A stretch of DNA of 64,000 nucleotides from Methylobacter luteus IMV-B-3098 (GCF_000427625.1 NZ_KE386569.1:4378756-4442755), one strand, 5' to 3'; positions 37,698 through 47,749 are shown, counted from the stretch's first letter. The notes: generated by a model from the sequence alone, not told the origin. Numbers and translations are program-made.

Positions 37698-38290
37698 ATG
37701 GGGGTTAAACCAATAGAATTACTCGAAACCGATCGAGAATTGCTTCAGCAACTCATTAAAAAGGGCGCCGATTGGCGGGAGAGAGAGCGAGCGGAGACAA
37801 TCCTGATGTTAGCGGAAGGGCGCTCAGTCAAGGAAACCGCCGAAAAACAGGGGCTGACTCGGGAAGCGATTCGCGAACGGCGAAGGAAATGGTTGAAAAC
37901 TGGCTTTGCAAGCTTGCCGGATAAGCCTCGTAGCGGTGCGCCGAATAAGCTGAGAGATGAACATCGCGATCAGCTCAGAAACTGGATTGAGGCTGAACCG
38001 TTAACAGCTCGACTGCTATTGAGCAGATTGGAAAAAACATTCGGCGTCCAGATAGGCAGTACCACTTTGCGAACAGAGCTGAAGCGTCTAGGCTATGTCT
38101 GGAAGCGAACTCGGTACAGTTTAAAAAAGCGCGATGATGCAGGCCAAAATAGAGATTGTTGCCTGGGTCAGGCGGGCACTGAATAGTGCATTTTAATTGG
38201 CCTATATCCACGAGGCAGGTTTTGCATACAGCTCCCAACCATTCCGTATGACCAAAAAGCGGAAAGGAAGCAACGACCAAAATCAACTCC
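37698..38290 (+). pseudogene. IS630-family transposase remnant
   Basis: A 162-codon frame from 37698 carries the N-terminal helix-turn-helix part of an IS630-like transposase (AETILMLAEGRSVKETAEK, LPDKPRSGAPNKL, SSTTLRTELKRLGYVWKRTRYSLKKR-like run). It breaks off with out-of-frame residues. A second frame further on, after a stop, reads LAYIHEAGF, clearly the degraded second catalytic block of the family (usually DE-x-GF), with the Asp changed to His. The rest of the DDE domain is missing. So the element cannot encode a working transposase. It lies between the CRP-type elements and the FucNAc genes. Confidence 0.8.
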
Positions 38291-38475
38291 TTTTTGTCGT
38301 TAAAGTTGTTTTTTAACAATGTTCGGCCAACTGTTACCGGATGCACACCGATTTTGCTGGCTGATTGATGAGTAACAGCTGATGGCTTGCAAACGAGCAT
38401 CACAATCTGGCTGTGCCAGATTACCACTTAAAAACTGTAGATTTTTTTCTTAACGATAATTATATCGGATAAATA

Positions 38476-39495
38476 ATGTTTGCTAATAAAACGCTATTGA
38501 TTACTGGTGGCACTGGTTCTTTCGGTAACGCTGTGCTGGATAGATTTCTTGATACCGACATTCAGGAAATTCGCATATTCAGTCGTGATGAAAAAAAGCA
38601 ACACGACATGCGGCTTCAGTATAACAATGACAAGATAAAGTTTTACATTGGTGATGTGCGTTCCTTCGATAGTATTGATGCGGCGATGTGCGGCGTTGAT
38701 TATGTCTTTAGCGCGGCGGCTTTAAAACAAGTCCCTTCCTGTGAGTTCTATCCCATCGAGGCCGTTAAAACCAATATTTTGGGCACGGAAAATACACTGA
38801 AAGCGGCCATTAAAAATCAGGTGAAAAATGCCATCGTGTTGAGTACGGATAAAGCCGTTTACCCGATTAACGCGATGGGGATGAGCAAAGCCTTGATGGA
38901 GAAGGTAGCTGTTGCAACATCCCGTAACGTGCCTGGTAAAGGACCGGTCATATGCAACACCCGTTATGGCAATGTCATGGCATCACGCGGTTCCGTGATC
39001 CCTTTGTTTATCGAACAGATCAAATCGGGCATGCCGTTGACCATCACTGATCCTGATATGACGCGCTTCATGATGTCGTTACCCGATGCGGTTAACCTGG
39101 TTTTATTTGCCTTCAAGCATGGCGTGCAAGGCGATACATTTGTTCAAAAGGCGCCGGCAGCAACAGTTTTAACGTTAGCTAAAGCCTTGAAGAAAATTTT
39201 TAATGCCAAGAATGAAATTCGTATCTTGGGTACGCGTCACGGCGAGAAAAAGCATGAAGCGCTGCTGTGCAGGGAAGAGTATTTGAAAGCCGAAGACTTG
39301 GGCGGGTATTTCAGAATTCCTGCGGATACCCGCGATCTGAACTATGCCAAATATTTTGAAGAAGGTGAGCAGGTTTTATCTCAAGGACAGGACTATACCT
39401 CCGAAAACACCGAACGTTTGGATGTTGAAGGTATGATCGAGTTATTAATGAAGCTCGATTATATCAATGACGAACTCAAGTCAGATTTAAGATAG
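38476..39495 (+). CDS. wbjB: UDP-GlcNAc 4,6-dehydratase/5-epimerase (FnlA/WbjB/CapE-like)
   Basis: First enzyme of UDP-L-FucNAc synthesis. 339-residue SDR with GGTGSFG (11-17), STDKAVYPINAMGMSK for the catalytic Tyr/Lys pair, and TRYGNVMASRGSVIPLF, a block of the dehydratase family. It lacks the membrane domain of WbpM/CapD, so it is the soluble, inverting type. The three pathway genes are contiguous (gaps of 1-2 bases), in the order dehydratase, epimerase, reductase, then a WbuB-like transferase. Confidence 0.9.
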   Translation: MFANKTLLITGGTGSFGNAVLDRFLDTDIQEIRIFSRDEKKQHDMRLQYNNDKIKFYIGDVRSFDSIDAAMCGVDYVFSAAALKQVPSCEFYPIEAVKTNILGTENTLKAAIKNQVKNAIVLSTDKAVYPINAMGMSKALMEKVAVATSRNVPGKGPVICNTRYGNVMASRGSVIPLFIEQIKSGMPLTITDPDMTRFMMSLPDAVNLVLFAFKHGVQGDTFVQKAPAATVLTLAKALKKIFNAKNEIRILGTRHGEKKHEALLCREEYLKAEDLGGYFRIPADTRDLNYAKYFEEGEQVLSQGQDYTSENTERLDVEGMIELLMKLDYINDELKSDLR

Positions 39496-39497
39496 CC

Positions 39498-40625
39498 ATG
39501 AAAAAGATTATGACCATCGTGGGCACGCGCCCGGAAATCATCAAACTGAGCCGCGTGATTGCCCAGCTTGAAAAATACACGGATCATGTCTTGGTGCATA
39601 CGGGCCAGAATTACGATTTTGAGCTCAATGAAGTGTTCTTCAATGAACTGGGCATCAGAAAGCCCGATTATTTTTTAAACGCGGCCGGCAATAATGCCGC
39701 CGAAACCATTGGCAATGTCATTATAAAGTCCGATCAGCTTTTAGCTGAGGTGCGTCCTGATGCCCTTCTGGTATACGGGGACACCAATAGCTGCCTGTCC
39801 GTGATTTCCGCCAAGCGCAGAAAGATACCCGTTTTTCACATGGAGGCAGGCAACCGCTGCTTCGATCAACGCGTGCCTGAAGAAATCAACCGGAAAATAG
39901 TCGACCATCTCAGTGACATCAATATGACGCTGACCGAGCATGCCAGACGCTATCTGGTGTCCGAAGGTGTTCATCCGGAAACGGTTATAAAAACCGGTTC
40001 GTCAATGCTGGAGGTGCTGAATCATTATCAGGCCGATATTGATAAATCGAACGTACTGGAACGGCTTGGATTGGCGTCACGGGACTTTTTTATTGTCAGT
40101 GCGCACAGGGAAGAGAATATCGATTCCGAGGAAAATTTTAATGATCTTCTGGCTTCGTTAAATAGTATCGCCGAGAAATACGGCAAAAGGATCATTGTCT
40201 CGACTCATCCGCGCACCCGGAAAAAACTGGAATCTTTCAGCGGCAAGCAGTTCAGCGCACTGATCGAGTTTATGAAGCCGCTCGGTTTCTTTGATTATAT
40301 CTGTCTGCAAAAGCATGCTTTTTGCGCGATTTCCGACAGCGGCACCATTACCGAGGAAGCGTCCATACTGGGCTTTCCAGCCATTACCATCCGTCAGGCC
40401 CATGAGCGACCCGAAGGCATGGATGAAGGCACATTGATCATGTCGGGCCTTAAAGCCGAGGACATCGTCAATGCGATTGATATCGTCACCGATCAGTGGC
40501 GCGAAAATCCGAATGGCATTCATCTGGTGAAAGATTATGACGTAGACAATGTTTCCCAGAAGGTCGTCAGGATTATCGTCAGTTATATGGATTACATTAA
40601 CAGAACGGTATGGAAGCACTACTGA
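39498..40625 (+). CDS. wbjD: UDP-sugar 2-epimerase of the L-FucNAc pathway (WbjD/FnlC/CapG-like)
   Basis: 375-residue non-hydrolysing UDP-GlcNAc 2-epimerase family member. It has GTRPEIIKLSRVI at its start, DTNSCLS, FHMEAGNRCFDQRVPEEINR, SAHREENID and SDSGTITEEASILGFPA. In this pathway it inverts C2 of the reduced intermediate to give UDP-L-FucNAc. Within 2 bases of both neighbours. Confidence 0.9.
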   Translation: MKKIMTIVGTRPEIIKLSRVIAQLEKYTDHVLVHTGQNYDFELNEVFFNELGIRKPDYFLNAAGNNAAETIGNVIIKSDQLLAEVRPDALLVYGDTNSCLSVISAKRRKIPVFHMEAGNRCFDQRVPEEINRKIVDHLSDINMTLTEHARRYLVSEGVHPETVIKTGSSMLEVLNHYQADIDKSNVLERLGLASRDFFIVSAHREENIDSEENFNDLLASLNSIAEKYGKRIIVSTHPRTRKKLESFSGKQFSALIEFMKPLGFFDYICLQKHAFCAISDSGTITEEASILGFPAITIRQAHERPEGMDEGTLIMSGLKAEDIVNAIDIVTDQWRENPNGIHLVKDYDVDNVSQKVVRIIVSYMDYINRTVWKHY

Positions 40626-40626
40626 T

Positions 40627-41484
40627 ATGAAAAAAGTGATCGTATTAGGCAGTGCCGGCATGGCCGGCCATATTATGGCCGAATACCTGCAGACTACCGG
40701 TGATTATCAGGTATTCGGCGTGGCGCGCGAGGACGGCCGGCATGTCGATAAGAAGCTGGATGTTCTTGATTTTTCCGGACTGCAAGCTTATCTCAGCGTA
40801 ATCAATCCGGACCTGGTGATTAATTGCATTGGCGTGCTGGTCAGCAAATCTGCTGACGACATGTGCACCGCCATACAAATCAACAGTTATCTGCCGCATT
40901 TTCTTGCCAGGCTGGGTAAACAGCTTGATTTCAAGCTGGTCCATATCAGCACGGATTGCGTGTTCTCGGGCAAGGACGGCCAGTATCGTGAAGATTCGTT
41001 CAGAGATGGCAACGATAACTATGCCAGAACAAAAGCGCTGGGCGAAGTCATTAATGATTACGATCTGACCATTCGTACCTCCATCATTGGCCCGGAACTC
41101 AAACACAATGGCACAGGCTTGCTGGATTGGTTTTTTAAACAGCAAGGCGAGATCAAGGGTTATTCCAGAGCTTACTGGTCGGGCGTCACGACACTGGAAC
41201 TGGCAAAAGTCACCCATGAAATGATCAAGCGGGGCATTACAGGGCTTTACCAGTTATGCCCCAGCGAAAAAATATCGAAATACGAATTGCTGAAGCTTAT
41301 TGCCAAGGTATGGGATAGGGATATTTCCATATTGCCTTATGAAGGTTATGCGGTTGATAAAAGCTTAGTGTGCACGAGAACTGACTTTAATTATCCAAAA
41401 CCGGAGTATGAGGCCATGCTGGTTGAAGCTCGTGAGTGGATGTATACGCATGTTGACTATTACCCTCATTACCGGCCGAAATAA
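40627..41484 (+). CDS. wbjC: NAD(P)H-dependent reductase of the L-FucNAc pathway (WbjC/FnlB/CapF-like)
   Basis: 285-residue SDR with GSAGMAGHI at the N-terminus, HISTDCVFSGKDGQY and the YARTK catalytic motif; it resembles dTDP-4-dehydrorhamnose reductases. It reduces the 4-keto intermediate. ATG 40627 directly follows the previous stop; the frame is open upstream but overlaps the epimerase gene. The longer CapF form (about 370 residues) has a C-terminal cupin domain, which this protein lacks. Confidence 0.88.
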   Translation: MKKVIVLGSAGMAGHIMAEYLQTTGDYQVFGVAREDGRHVDKKLDVLDFSGLQAYLSVINPDLVINCIGVLVSKSADDMCTAIQINSYLPHFLARLGKQLDFKLVHISTDCVFSGKDGQYREDSFRDGNDNYARTKALGEVINDYDLTIRTSIIGPELKHNGTGLLDWFFKQQGEIKGYSRAYWSGVTTLELAKVTHEMIKRGITGLYQLCPSEKISKYELLKLIAKVWDRDISILPYEGYAVDKSLVCTRTDFNYPKPEYEAMLVEAREWMYTHVDYYPHYRPK

Positions 41485-42768
41485 ATGAAAATCCTGTTAA
41501 TAATTGACGATTATTTGCCCGGCAGCATCAAGGTGGGGGCCAAGATGATGCATGAACTGGCTGTTGAGTTTGTAGCTCGCGGGGATCAGGTCACCGTTAT
41601 CACACCCGATCACAGAGTCAGCAATCGACCTCAAATGACAACTTTGGATGGCGTTACGGTCTGCCGTTTTCGTTCCGGTGAAATCAAAAACGTTTCCAAA
41701 GTCAAAAGAGCCATTAATGAGACATTGCTTTCGTACAATGCCTGGCAGGCCTATAAAAAGTACTTTAAAAACAACAGGCATGATCTGATCATTTATTATT
41801 CGCCGTCGATTTTCTGGGGCGGATTGGTCATGAAGCTGAAGAAGCTTTGGGGTGCGCCGAGCTATCTGATCTTGCGGGATTTCTTCCCGCAGTGGGTCAT
41901 TGACAACGGCATTTTGAGCGCCCGCTCGCCCATCACCAAATATTTCAGATTTTTCGAGTGGCTCAGCTATCGGGCGGCAGACACGATAGCAATTCAATCT
42001 CCTAAAAATAGGGAATGGTTTGCTAAAACGGCACAAACCGGCAAGCCTTTAGACGTGCTTTACAACTGGGCGGCCAACGAGCCCGTTTCCTTATCTGGCA
42101 GCCATTATCGCGAAGCCTGGGGGCTCAAGGATAAGGTCGTTTATTTTTATGGCGGCAATATCGGCCATGCCCAGGATATGATGAACATTGTGCGTCTGGC
42201 CAAGAACATGCGGGCAGAAGCCAGGGCGTACTTTGTTCTGGTCGGTGAAGGAGATGAGGTTGGGCTTGTCCGTAACAGCATTCAAACCGAAGGGCTGATA
42301 AATATCTCGCTCATGCCGGCTGTTTCGCAGGGTGAATTCAAACAGATGCTGGCCGAATTCGATATCGGGCTTTTTACGCTTCATCGAGATCATACGACCC
42401 ATAATTTTCCCGGCAAGTTGTTAGGCTATATGGTTCAGCATATGCCCATATTGGGCAGCATCAATTCGGACAATGATCTGAAGCCTGTCATAGAAAATGC
42501 AGGCGCCGGGCTGATAACTGTCAATGGCGATGATGAAGGCCTGTTAAACAATGCCTTGAAGCTGCTACACGATGAGAAATCGAGGATTCAAATGGGAGAA
42601 AATGCGAACAAGCTACTGAATGAGCAATTTTCGGTTGAATCCGCAGTAGACAAAATTACGGCGTTTGCTGTCGGCCATGGTGTTAATGGGATAAGCAATA
42701 GCGAAGCGGAATCAGCGAAAGCCCGATCCCATCACGCTACATCGAAACTGATTGCTAAAAATGGATAA
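41485..42768 (+). CDS. wbuB: WbuB-like GT4 transferase (probable L-FucNAc transferase)
   Basis: 427-residue GT-B transferase. DDYLPGSIKVGAKMMHELA at the N-terminus and RDFFPQWVIDNGIL are markers shared with WbuB, which links FucNAc to GlcNAc in E. coli O26. The donor-site block is HNFPGKLLGYMVQHMPI. The start abuts the stop of the reductase gene directly (ATAAATG), so it completes the FucNAc set. The last 35 residues are low in complexity. The acceptor would be undecaprenyl-PP-HexNAc. Confidence 0.88.
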   Translation: MKILLIIDDYLPGSIKVGAKMMHELAVEFVARGDQVTVITPDHRVSNRPQMTTLDGVTVCRFRSGEIKNVSKVKRAINETLLSYNAWQAYKKYFKNNRHDLIIYYSPSIFWGGLVMKLKKLWGAPSYLILRDFFPQWVIDNGILSARSPITKYFRFFEWLSYRAADTIAIQSPKNREWFAKTAQTGKPLDVLYNWAANEPVSLSGSHYREAWGLKDKVVYFYGGNIGHAQDMMNIVRLAKNMRAEARAYFVLVGEGDEVGLVRNSIQTEGLINISLMPAVSQGEFKQMLAEFDIGLFTLHRDHTTHNFPGKLLGYMVQHMPILGSINSDNDLKPVIENAGAGLITVNGDDEGLLNNALKLLHDEKSRIQMGENANKLLNEQFSVESAVDKITAFAVGHGVNGISNSEAESAKARSHHATSKLIAKNG

Positions 42769-42994
42769 GTCGCCAGAGTCCATATCATTACAGACGGATC
42801 GTAATAGACAGGTAAAAGCACTGGCGCAATTCAGTTTTCAAAAATTTAAGTTGAATTCAATCAATGGAAAAGAAGAGGGCTTGCCTTAAAGAAAAAAGCG
42901 GAACCATTTCCAGTCGGTATGCCGGCTGGCTTTTCATGTAGATATTATTGTTCATTTACCCATCATACTTTTTAACTTAAAGGATTACACATAA

Positions 42995-44851
42995 ATGCTA
43001 TCTGATTATTTGTTCGAATATTGGGCAGTATTTGGTATATCTGCCGCGATTGTTATCATGCTGACTCCGCTGTTTATAAAGTTGGCTCCGTATGTCGGCT
43101 TAATGGATGTTCCCAATGAGCGTTGTATTCATAAAAAAGTCACGCCATTAGGCGGTGGATTCATCGTATTTATTGGATTTAATTTCGCTTGTTTCATGCT
43201 TTATCATTATCTCTGGCCGGACTTTGCAGGCCGGCTGGGCGTCAATTGGTGGCATGCTTTTTTTATCTCGTCGGCTATTTTACTGATCGTTGGTTTAGTC
43301 GATGATTACCAGGGCATATCACCTGTAAGCAAGCTGGCAGGGCAGGGACTGGCGACTGTTTCTCTCTATTTATTATCGGGCTACCAATTTAACTTGTTGG
43401 GCTTTGATTTTGGGTTTTGGGGCGGTTTGATTTTTGTTTTGATCTGGACCCTGGGCATAGTCAATGCATTTAATTTAATAGATGGTTTGGACGGCTTATG
43501 CTCGGGATTGGCGATGATTTCCAGTGTGGGCCTGGCGGCTGTTTTTCTGTTCCGGGGAGTGCCCGGAGACGCAATGATTTGCCTGGCTTTGGCCGGAGGC
43601 TGCGTAGGATTTCTCCGCTATAACTTTTTTCCGGCCAAAGTTTTCCTGGGCGATACCGGCAGCATGTTTTTGGGCTTTGCTTTGGCCAGTATCAGTTTGC
43701 ATGCGGGCGGCAAGGGCTCTTTCTTTGTCATCCTGGCCGTGCCCTTCTTTATTGCGGGCATTCCAATTACCGATACATTGCTGGCTATCTGGCGGCGTTC
43801 AATCCGTAAGGTACTGGCTGATCGAGACGGCAAGCCGGGCGTTAAGATCATGCAGCCTGATAAAGAGCATTTGCATCACAGACTGCTTGATTATGGCCTT
43901 AAACAGCACCATGTGGCACTGGTTTTGTACGCGGTTAATATGTTGATCGTCGGCTTGGGGTTATTCTTCATTGTCGCCCAGGAGGCTGCCAGCGGTTTGT
44001 TTTTGATTATATTTATCACCGCTGTTTATCTGCTTGTTAAGTATGTGCTGCAGATCGAGTTATGGGAGACCACCAGGCTACTGGCCCGATCCAATGACAG
44101 GCCTCAACTCACGCGTTTCAAGCTGATTTTTTACCCGCTGTTCGATTTGCTGTGGATGTCGCTTTCCGCCTGGCTGGCAGGCGTCATCGCTCTATCGGGC
44201 GAGCAGCCGTTTCATGGCATGAGCGACTGGGCTTTCCGTTTGCCTATATGGGTGATGCCCGTCCTTTTAGCACTGTTTGTATCCAAGGCTTATATTAAAA
44301 TCTGGCGGAACAGTTTTTTCAGGGATTATCTGTCCCTGATGCTGGCCGTTGTTGTCGGTTGCAGCATTAGCTGGGCATTGATTTGTTTGCTGACGAACAA
44401 CGCGAACATTTCGGCATTCAATCAGTTGTTGTTGTTTTGTTTATTTTCCTTGATAGGCGTAATCGGCATTCGGACTCTTCATCAAGTCGTCAGGGAATGG
44501 TGCGCCGCTGCCCATAATCATAATAAACGCAACGTATTGGTTTATGGCGCCGGTACGCATGGCGGTTTATACATGCGTGAACGTCATTTAAATCATAGTG
44601 TCGAGTTGGGTTCTGTGAATGTGGTCGGTTTTATAGATGACAATAGCTCATTGAAGGAGAAATATGTTTACGGGAAAGCTGTATTGGGCGAGTTAAACGA
44701 TTTCAATGATTTGGTTTCGAAACATAATATCGATGAAGTCATACTGACGACCTCCATTTCAACCGATAACTTATCCAAACTAAAACAGATTGCTGATCAG
44801 CATAAGATCAAACTAATGGAATGGCGCGCTTATACCGTTGGCGTTCACTAG
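42995..44851 (+). CDS. WecA-like phosphoglycosyltransferase fused to a CapD-type Rossmann module
   Basis: 618 residues. Residues 1-340 are a full MraY/WecA-type transferase with VGLVDDYQGISP, NAFNLIDGLDGLCSG, VFLGDTGSMFLGF and EHLHHRLLD, the Mg-binding and catalytic blocks. It moves HexNAc-phosphate to undecaprenyl phosphate and so starts the repeat unit. Residues 365-500 add four membrane helices and 505-615 a Rossmann domain (VYGAGTHGG, VVGFIDDNS), like the N-terminal half of WbpM/CapD but without the dehydratase domain. It ends 11 bases before the ligase gene. A fusion by gene joining is inferred. Some genomes annotate each half alone. Confidence 0.88.
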   Translation: MLSDYLFEYWAVFGISAAIVIMLTPLFIKLAPYVGLMDVPNERCIHKKVTPLGGGFIVFIGFNFACFMLYHYLWPDFAGRLGVNWWHAFFISSAILLIVGLVDDYQGISPVSKLAGQGLATVSLYLLSGYQFNLLGFDFGFWGGLIFVLIWTLGIVNAFNLIDGLDGLCSGLAMISSVGLAAVFLFRGVPGDAMICLALAGGCVGFLRYNFFPAKVFLGDTGSMFLGFALASISLHAGGKGSFFVILAVPFFIAGIPITDTLLAIWRRSIRKVLADRDGKPGVKIMQPDKEHLHHRLLDYGLKQHHVALVLYAVNMLIVGLGLFFIVAQEAASGLFLIIFITAVYLLVKYVLQIELWETTRLLARSNDRPQLTRFKLIFYPLFDLLWMSLSAWLAGVIALSGEQPFHGMSDWAFRLPIWVMPVLLALFVSKAYIKIWRNSFFRDYLSLMLAVVVGCSISWALICLLTNNANISAFNQLLLFCLFSLIGVIGIRTLHQVVREWCAAAHNHNKRNVLVYGAGTHGGLYMRERHLNHSVELGSVNVVGFIDDNSSLKEKYVYGKAVLGELNDFNDLVSKHNIDEVILTTSISTDNLSKLKQIADQHKIKLMEWRAYTVGVH

Positions 44852-44861
44852 GCGAAGAACA

Positions 44862-46253
44862 GTGATCTTCTATAGTTTGCTGGCTGTTGTATTTTTGTCG
44901 CCTTTGCCATACGGAGCCAATCGTCCCTGGTCATGGAGTTTGTGTTCACTGTCGGTGGCTCTGTTAGGCATGGCTTGGGCTGTACAGTTCTTTGTCAGAA
45001 AACGGCAAACGCCTTTTTTTCAGCATTTGAGTTCTATTGGCGATGTGGCGGTGTTGTTCTGTGTCGTGCTGTGTTGGGCCTGGATACAAACAACCGGTCT
45101 AGCCGCTGCTGAGTGGCTTCACCCGTTATGGCAAACGCAAAATGAACTGCTGGACTTTTCTTCCGGTGCTATTTCTTTGAATCCGGCCGATACGACGACT
45201 TCAATCATGCGCTTGTTAAGCTACGCGTTAGTGTTTTGGTTGGCATTATGTTTTGGCCAGGATAGGCACAAAGCTAGATCCGCTTTTTACGGATTAATGG
45301 TGGCCGGCTTTATTTACTCGGTATATGGACTGATCATTCAGTTGGGTGATTTCAAAGTGGTTTTGTGGCACGAAAGGCCCTATGCCGATTCCGTATCTTC
45401 GACTTTTATCAATAGAAATCATTTTGCGACATTTGCGGGGTTAACGCTGCTGTGCTCGTTGGCTTTGCTGAGTGAACGCATGGAAATATTGGCGGAATAT
45501 AATCTGTCCGGCAATCTGGGCAGACAACGTTTTATTGAGAATCTGATTACGAGTGCATGGTTTCCTTTGTTGGCTTTTTTCACCATCAGTTCGGCATTAA
45601 TCCTGTCGCATTCGCGCGGCGGTTTTTTAAGTTTCAGTCTGGCCCTGTTGGTTTTTTTGATACTTTTTTATGTCAATCCCCGTACCCGTAATAAAAACAC
45701 GCTGGTTATCCTGGGTTCCCTGACCGCGTTGGGAGCGGTTATTTTTTTCGTCAGCAGTGATGGCTTACTTGATCGTTTCGGACGCCTGGATGAGGAAAGC
45801 AGAATCAGAACGACTGTCTATGGCTTGACCTGGAACGCCATTGCCAGTAATCCCTGGACAGGTTTCGGATTGGGCAGTTATGAGGAGGCTTTTCATCTGT
45901 ATCAGACTATGGAGATCGCCGGGATCGAAGCAGTTCCGCTGATTCATGACTATGCCCATAACACGTATCTGGAAACCATTTTTGAACTCGGTTTCCCGGC
46001 TGCCCTGGCGTTGTTTTATTGCTTTTTAAAAATCATGTGGCTTTGCTTTAAAGGCTTTCTGCTTAGAAAGAGAGATATGATTTATCCGGCAATCGGTGTT
46101 GCCGCTACGGTCTTGATTGGAGTTCATGCGTTGGTTGATTTCAGCATGCAAATTCCGGCTGTTCCTTATGTTTATGCCTTATTGATGGGACTTGCCTGCG
46201 CGCAGTCTTTCAGTTCTTCCGCTCAGCCTCATATCATGGGCAGTAAAAGATAG
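44862..46253 (+). CDS. O-antigen ligase/Wzy_C-family membrane protein
   Basis: 463 residues from GTG 44862 with about 11-12 helices and a large periplasmic loop. It contains SSTFINRNHFATFAGL and LILSHSRGGFLSF, hallmarks of the WaaL/Wzy_C superfamily, and the HDYAHNTYLETIFELG motif. A TTG at 44838 inside the previous gene is the other possible start. As a separate Wzy is present at 31.8 kb, this protein may ligate the polymer to lipid A-core or to another acceptor; it may also be the polymerase. Confidence 0.85.
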   Translation: MIFYSLLAVVFLSPLPYGANRPWSWSLCSLSVALLGMAWAVQFFVRKRQTPFFQHLSSIGDVAVLFCVVLCWAWIQTTGLAAAEWLHPLWQTQNELLDFSSGAISLNPADTTTSIMRLLSYALVFWLALCFGQDRHKARSAFYGLMVAGFIYSVYGLIIQLGDFKVVLWHERPYADSVSSTFINRNHFATFAGLTLLCSLALLSERMEILAEYNLSGNLGRQRFIENLITSAWFPLLAFFTISSALILSHSRGGFLSFSLALLVFLILFYVNPRTRNKNTLVILGSLTALGAVIFFVSSDGLLDRFGRLDEESRIRTTVYGLTWNAIASNPWTGFGLGSYEEAFHLYQTMEIAGIEAVPLIHDYAHNTYLETIFELGFPAALALFYCFLKIMWLCFKGFLLRKRDMIYPAIGVAATVLIGVHALVDFSMQIPAVPYVYALLMGLACAQSFSSSAQPHIMGSKR

Positions 46254-46305
46254 GCCGGTTTGTAGGCCCGGCCTATACACTATGAGGACATGCCAACTCT
46301 GATGC

Positions 46306-47331
46306 TCAAACATAGCGGGAGCGTATCAGTCTGGGATTGAACAGTTTCTGCTTAGGCATCGGTTTTCGCTGAAGGCGGTCCTTACAAACCAGTCTGACGA
46401 TGTCTCTTTCGGCTTCCAGCCAGTCGCCAAGCTCATAGCCGGGAGAAAAACCGCGCCTTTTGGCTTTGAAGTAGGCGGCCTCGGCGATCATTGGTTTCAC
46501 ATGTTCGGGGACAAGGACAGGCGCTGCCGGGGCAGTGGCGTTGGTGAAGCCCAGTTTCAAAAGGCTCAGCAGGTCCTGAGGCACACTGCTTTTGATGCCA
46601 ATCTCAGCCGGCTCCAACTCCGCGCAGGTACCGAACAGGCGATCCCAGATTGACAGTACCAAACCGTAGTTGCGGTCATGCTCGTGGCGTTCAGTTGAAT
46701 GATGGACCCGGTGCAGATAGGGCACGATAACGATCTTGCCTAGCAGTTTTTCGTTGCGGAATGAAATATTCGCGTGATGGAACATGACGAACAGAGTCAT
46801 GATAGTCTCATTAATCAGCACAATCGTTTTATCCGTACCCAACAGCACAATGTAAACAGCTTTCAGTGCCGTAATAACGAGCAACTCCGCAAAGTGCACA
46901 CGAAACGCTGTCGAGACATTTAAATGCGGGTCGCTGTGGTGGACTTTGTGAAAAATCCATAGGCAATCAAAGCTATGACTGGCTTTATGCCAGAGATAAA
47001 ACATCAGATCGAGCAACAAAAACGATACGATGATTTTCCACACGGGATTGGCAATATAACTCAGTAGCCCTTTACCTGAATATTGTTCAGCCAGTATCAG
47101 CAGAGACGAAATCGGCAATAGCGAGAGCGCGGCGCTGTTAAAAACGAACAAGTTGATATTGGCCTGAATAGATCGACGTTTCCCTGATGGAGGATTTTGG
47201 ATTTTAGGGGCGCGTGCCTCAAGTGTTGATAGTATGATGAAAAACACAAGCAGCGCTGTCGTGGCCAGTTCTCCTGATGTCAACGCAGCCCACGTTATAA
47301 CGGATTCAAAAAATGCAGTTAAGTGTGACAT
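46306..47331 (-). CDS. Sterol desaturase/fatty-acid hydroxylase superfamily membrane protein
   Basis: 341 residues with four to five membrane helices and the three histidine clusters of the di-iron family: HKASH, HKVHH and HRVHHSTERHEHDRNYG. Beyond residue 285 there is a small soluble DUF2934-like domain (YFKAKRRGFSPGYELGDWLEAERDI-type pattern, residues split here by prose). ATG 47331 with AAGGA 7 bases before it is chosen over an upstream ATG at 47364. Substrate is probably a lipid or hopanoid. Convergent with the ligase gene. Confidence 0.85.
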   Translation of the reverse strand: MSHLTAFFESVITWAALTSGELATTALLVFFIILSTLEARAPKIQNPPSGKRRSIQANINLFVFNSAALSLLPISSLLILAEQYSGKGLLSYIANPVWKIIVSFLLLDLMFYLWHKASHSFDCLWIFHKVHHSDPHLNVSTAFRVHFAELLVITALKAVYIVLLGTDKTIVLINETIMTLFVMFHHANISFRNEKLLGKIVIVPYLHRVHHSTERHEHDRNYGLVLSIWDRLFGTCAELEPAEIGIKSSVPQDLLSLLKLGFTNATAPAAPVLVPEHVKPMIAEAAYFKAKRRGFSPGYELGDWLEAERDIVRLVCKDRLQRKPMPKQKLFNPRLIRSRYV

Positions 47332-47749
47332 CGATTTTTCCTTATGGTTTAAGGGATATAACAACCTACGGCCAGAAGCTTAAATAAAATTTATTAACCT
47401 TTAATGACAGTGGGTTCCGAATTTTTTTCTAGACATTGAGATAACTGCAATAGGCATGCCATAAACTGGATCGCAGTCATGAGAAATTAGCCAAAGGCTT
47501 GTCGGATAAGGCCAGACAAGCATTCAAGAAAGTACAAAAGCTTATAAAAAAGACGGCCGGGCGAACGACCAGCAACAGGTTCGGTGCATCAGTAAGGCGC
47601 AATGTCTCTGTTTTTGCACCAATAAGATCTCTTGGCGCCGGATTTGATTTTAGAACTTATCCATAGTTAAACATCGGAACCGACCGTGTTGATATAACAG
47701 CATTGTGCTAATACGGCAGGCCATAGCGTGGCATCAAATCAACATATGC
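47332..47749. other. Gene-free stretch between hydroxylase and galK
   Basis: About 420 bases. A basic 55-codon frame from a TTG at 47499 to 47666 on the plus strand (LSDKARQAFKKVQKLIKK start) has no ribosome site and no match; it may be the tail of a lost gene. Nothing else. Confidence 0.4.

Noticed and set aside
37975..38427. 150-codon leftward frame over the IS630 remnant
   Set aside because: It is antisense to the transposase remnant and has no protein-like pattern of its own.
17259..46253. JUMPstart/ops element for RfaH upstream of the polysaccharide genes
   Set aside because: The ops core GGCGGTAGC was not seen in the long leaders; long leaders alone do not support it.
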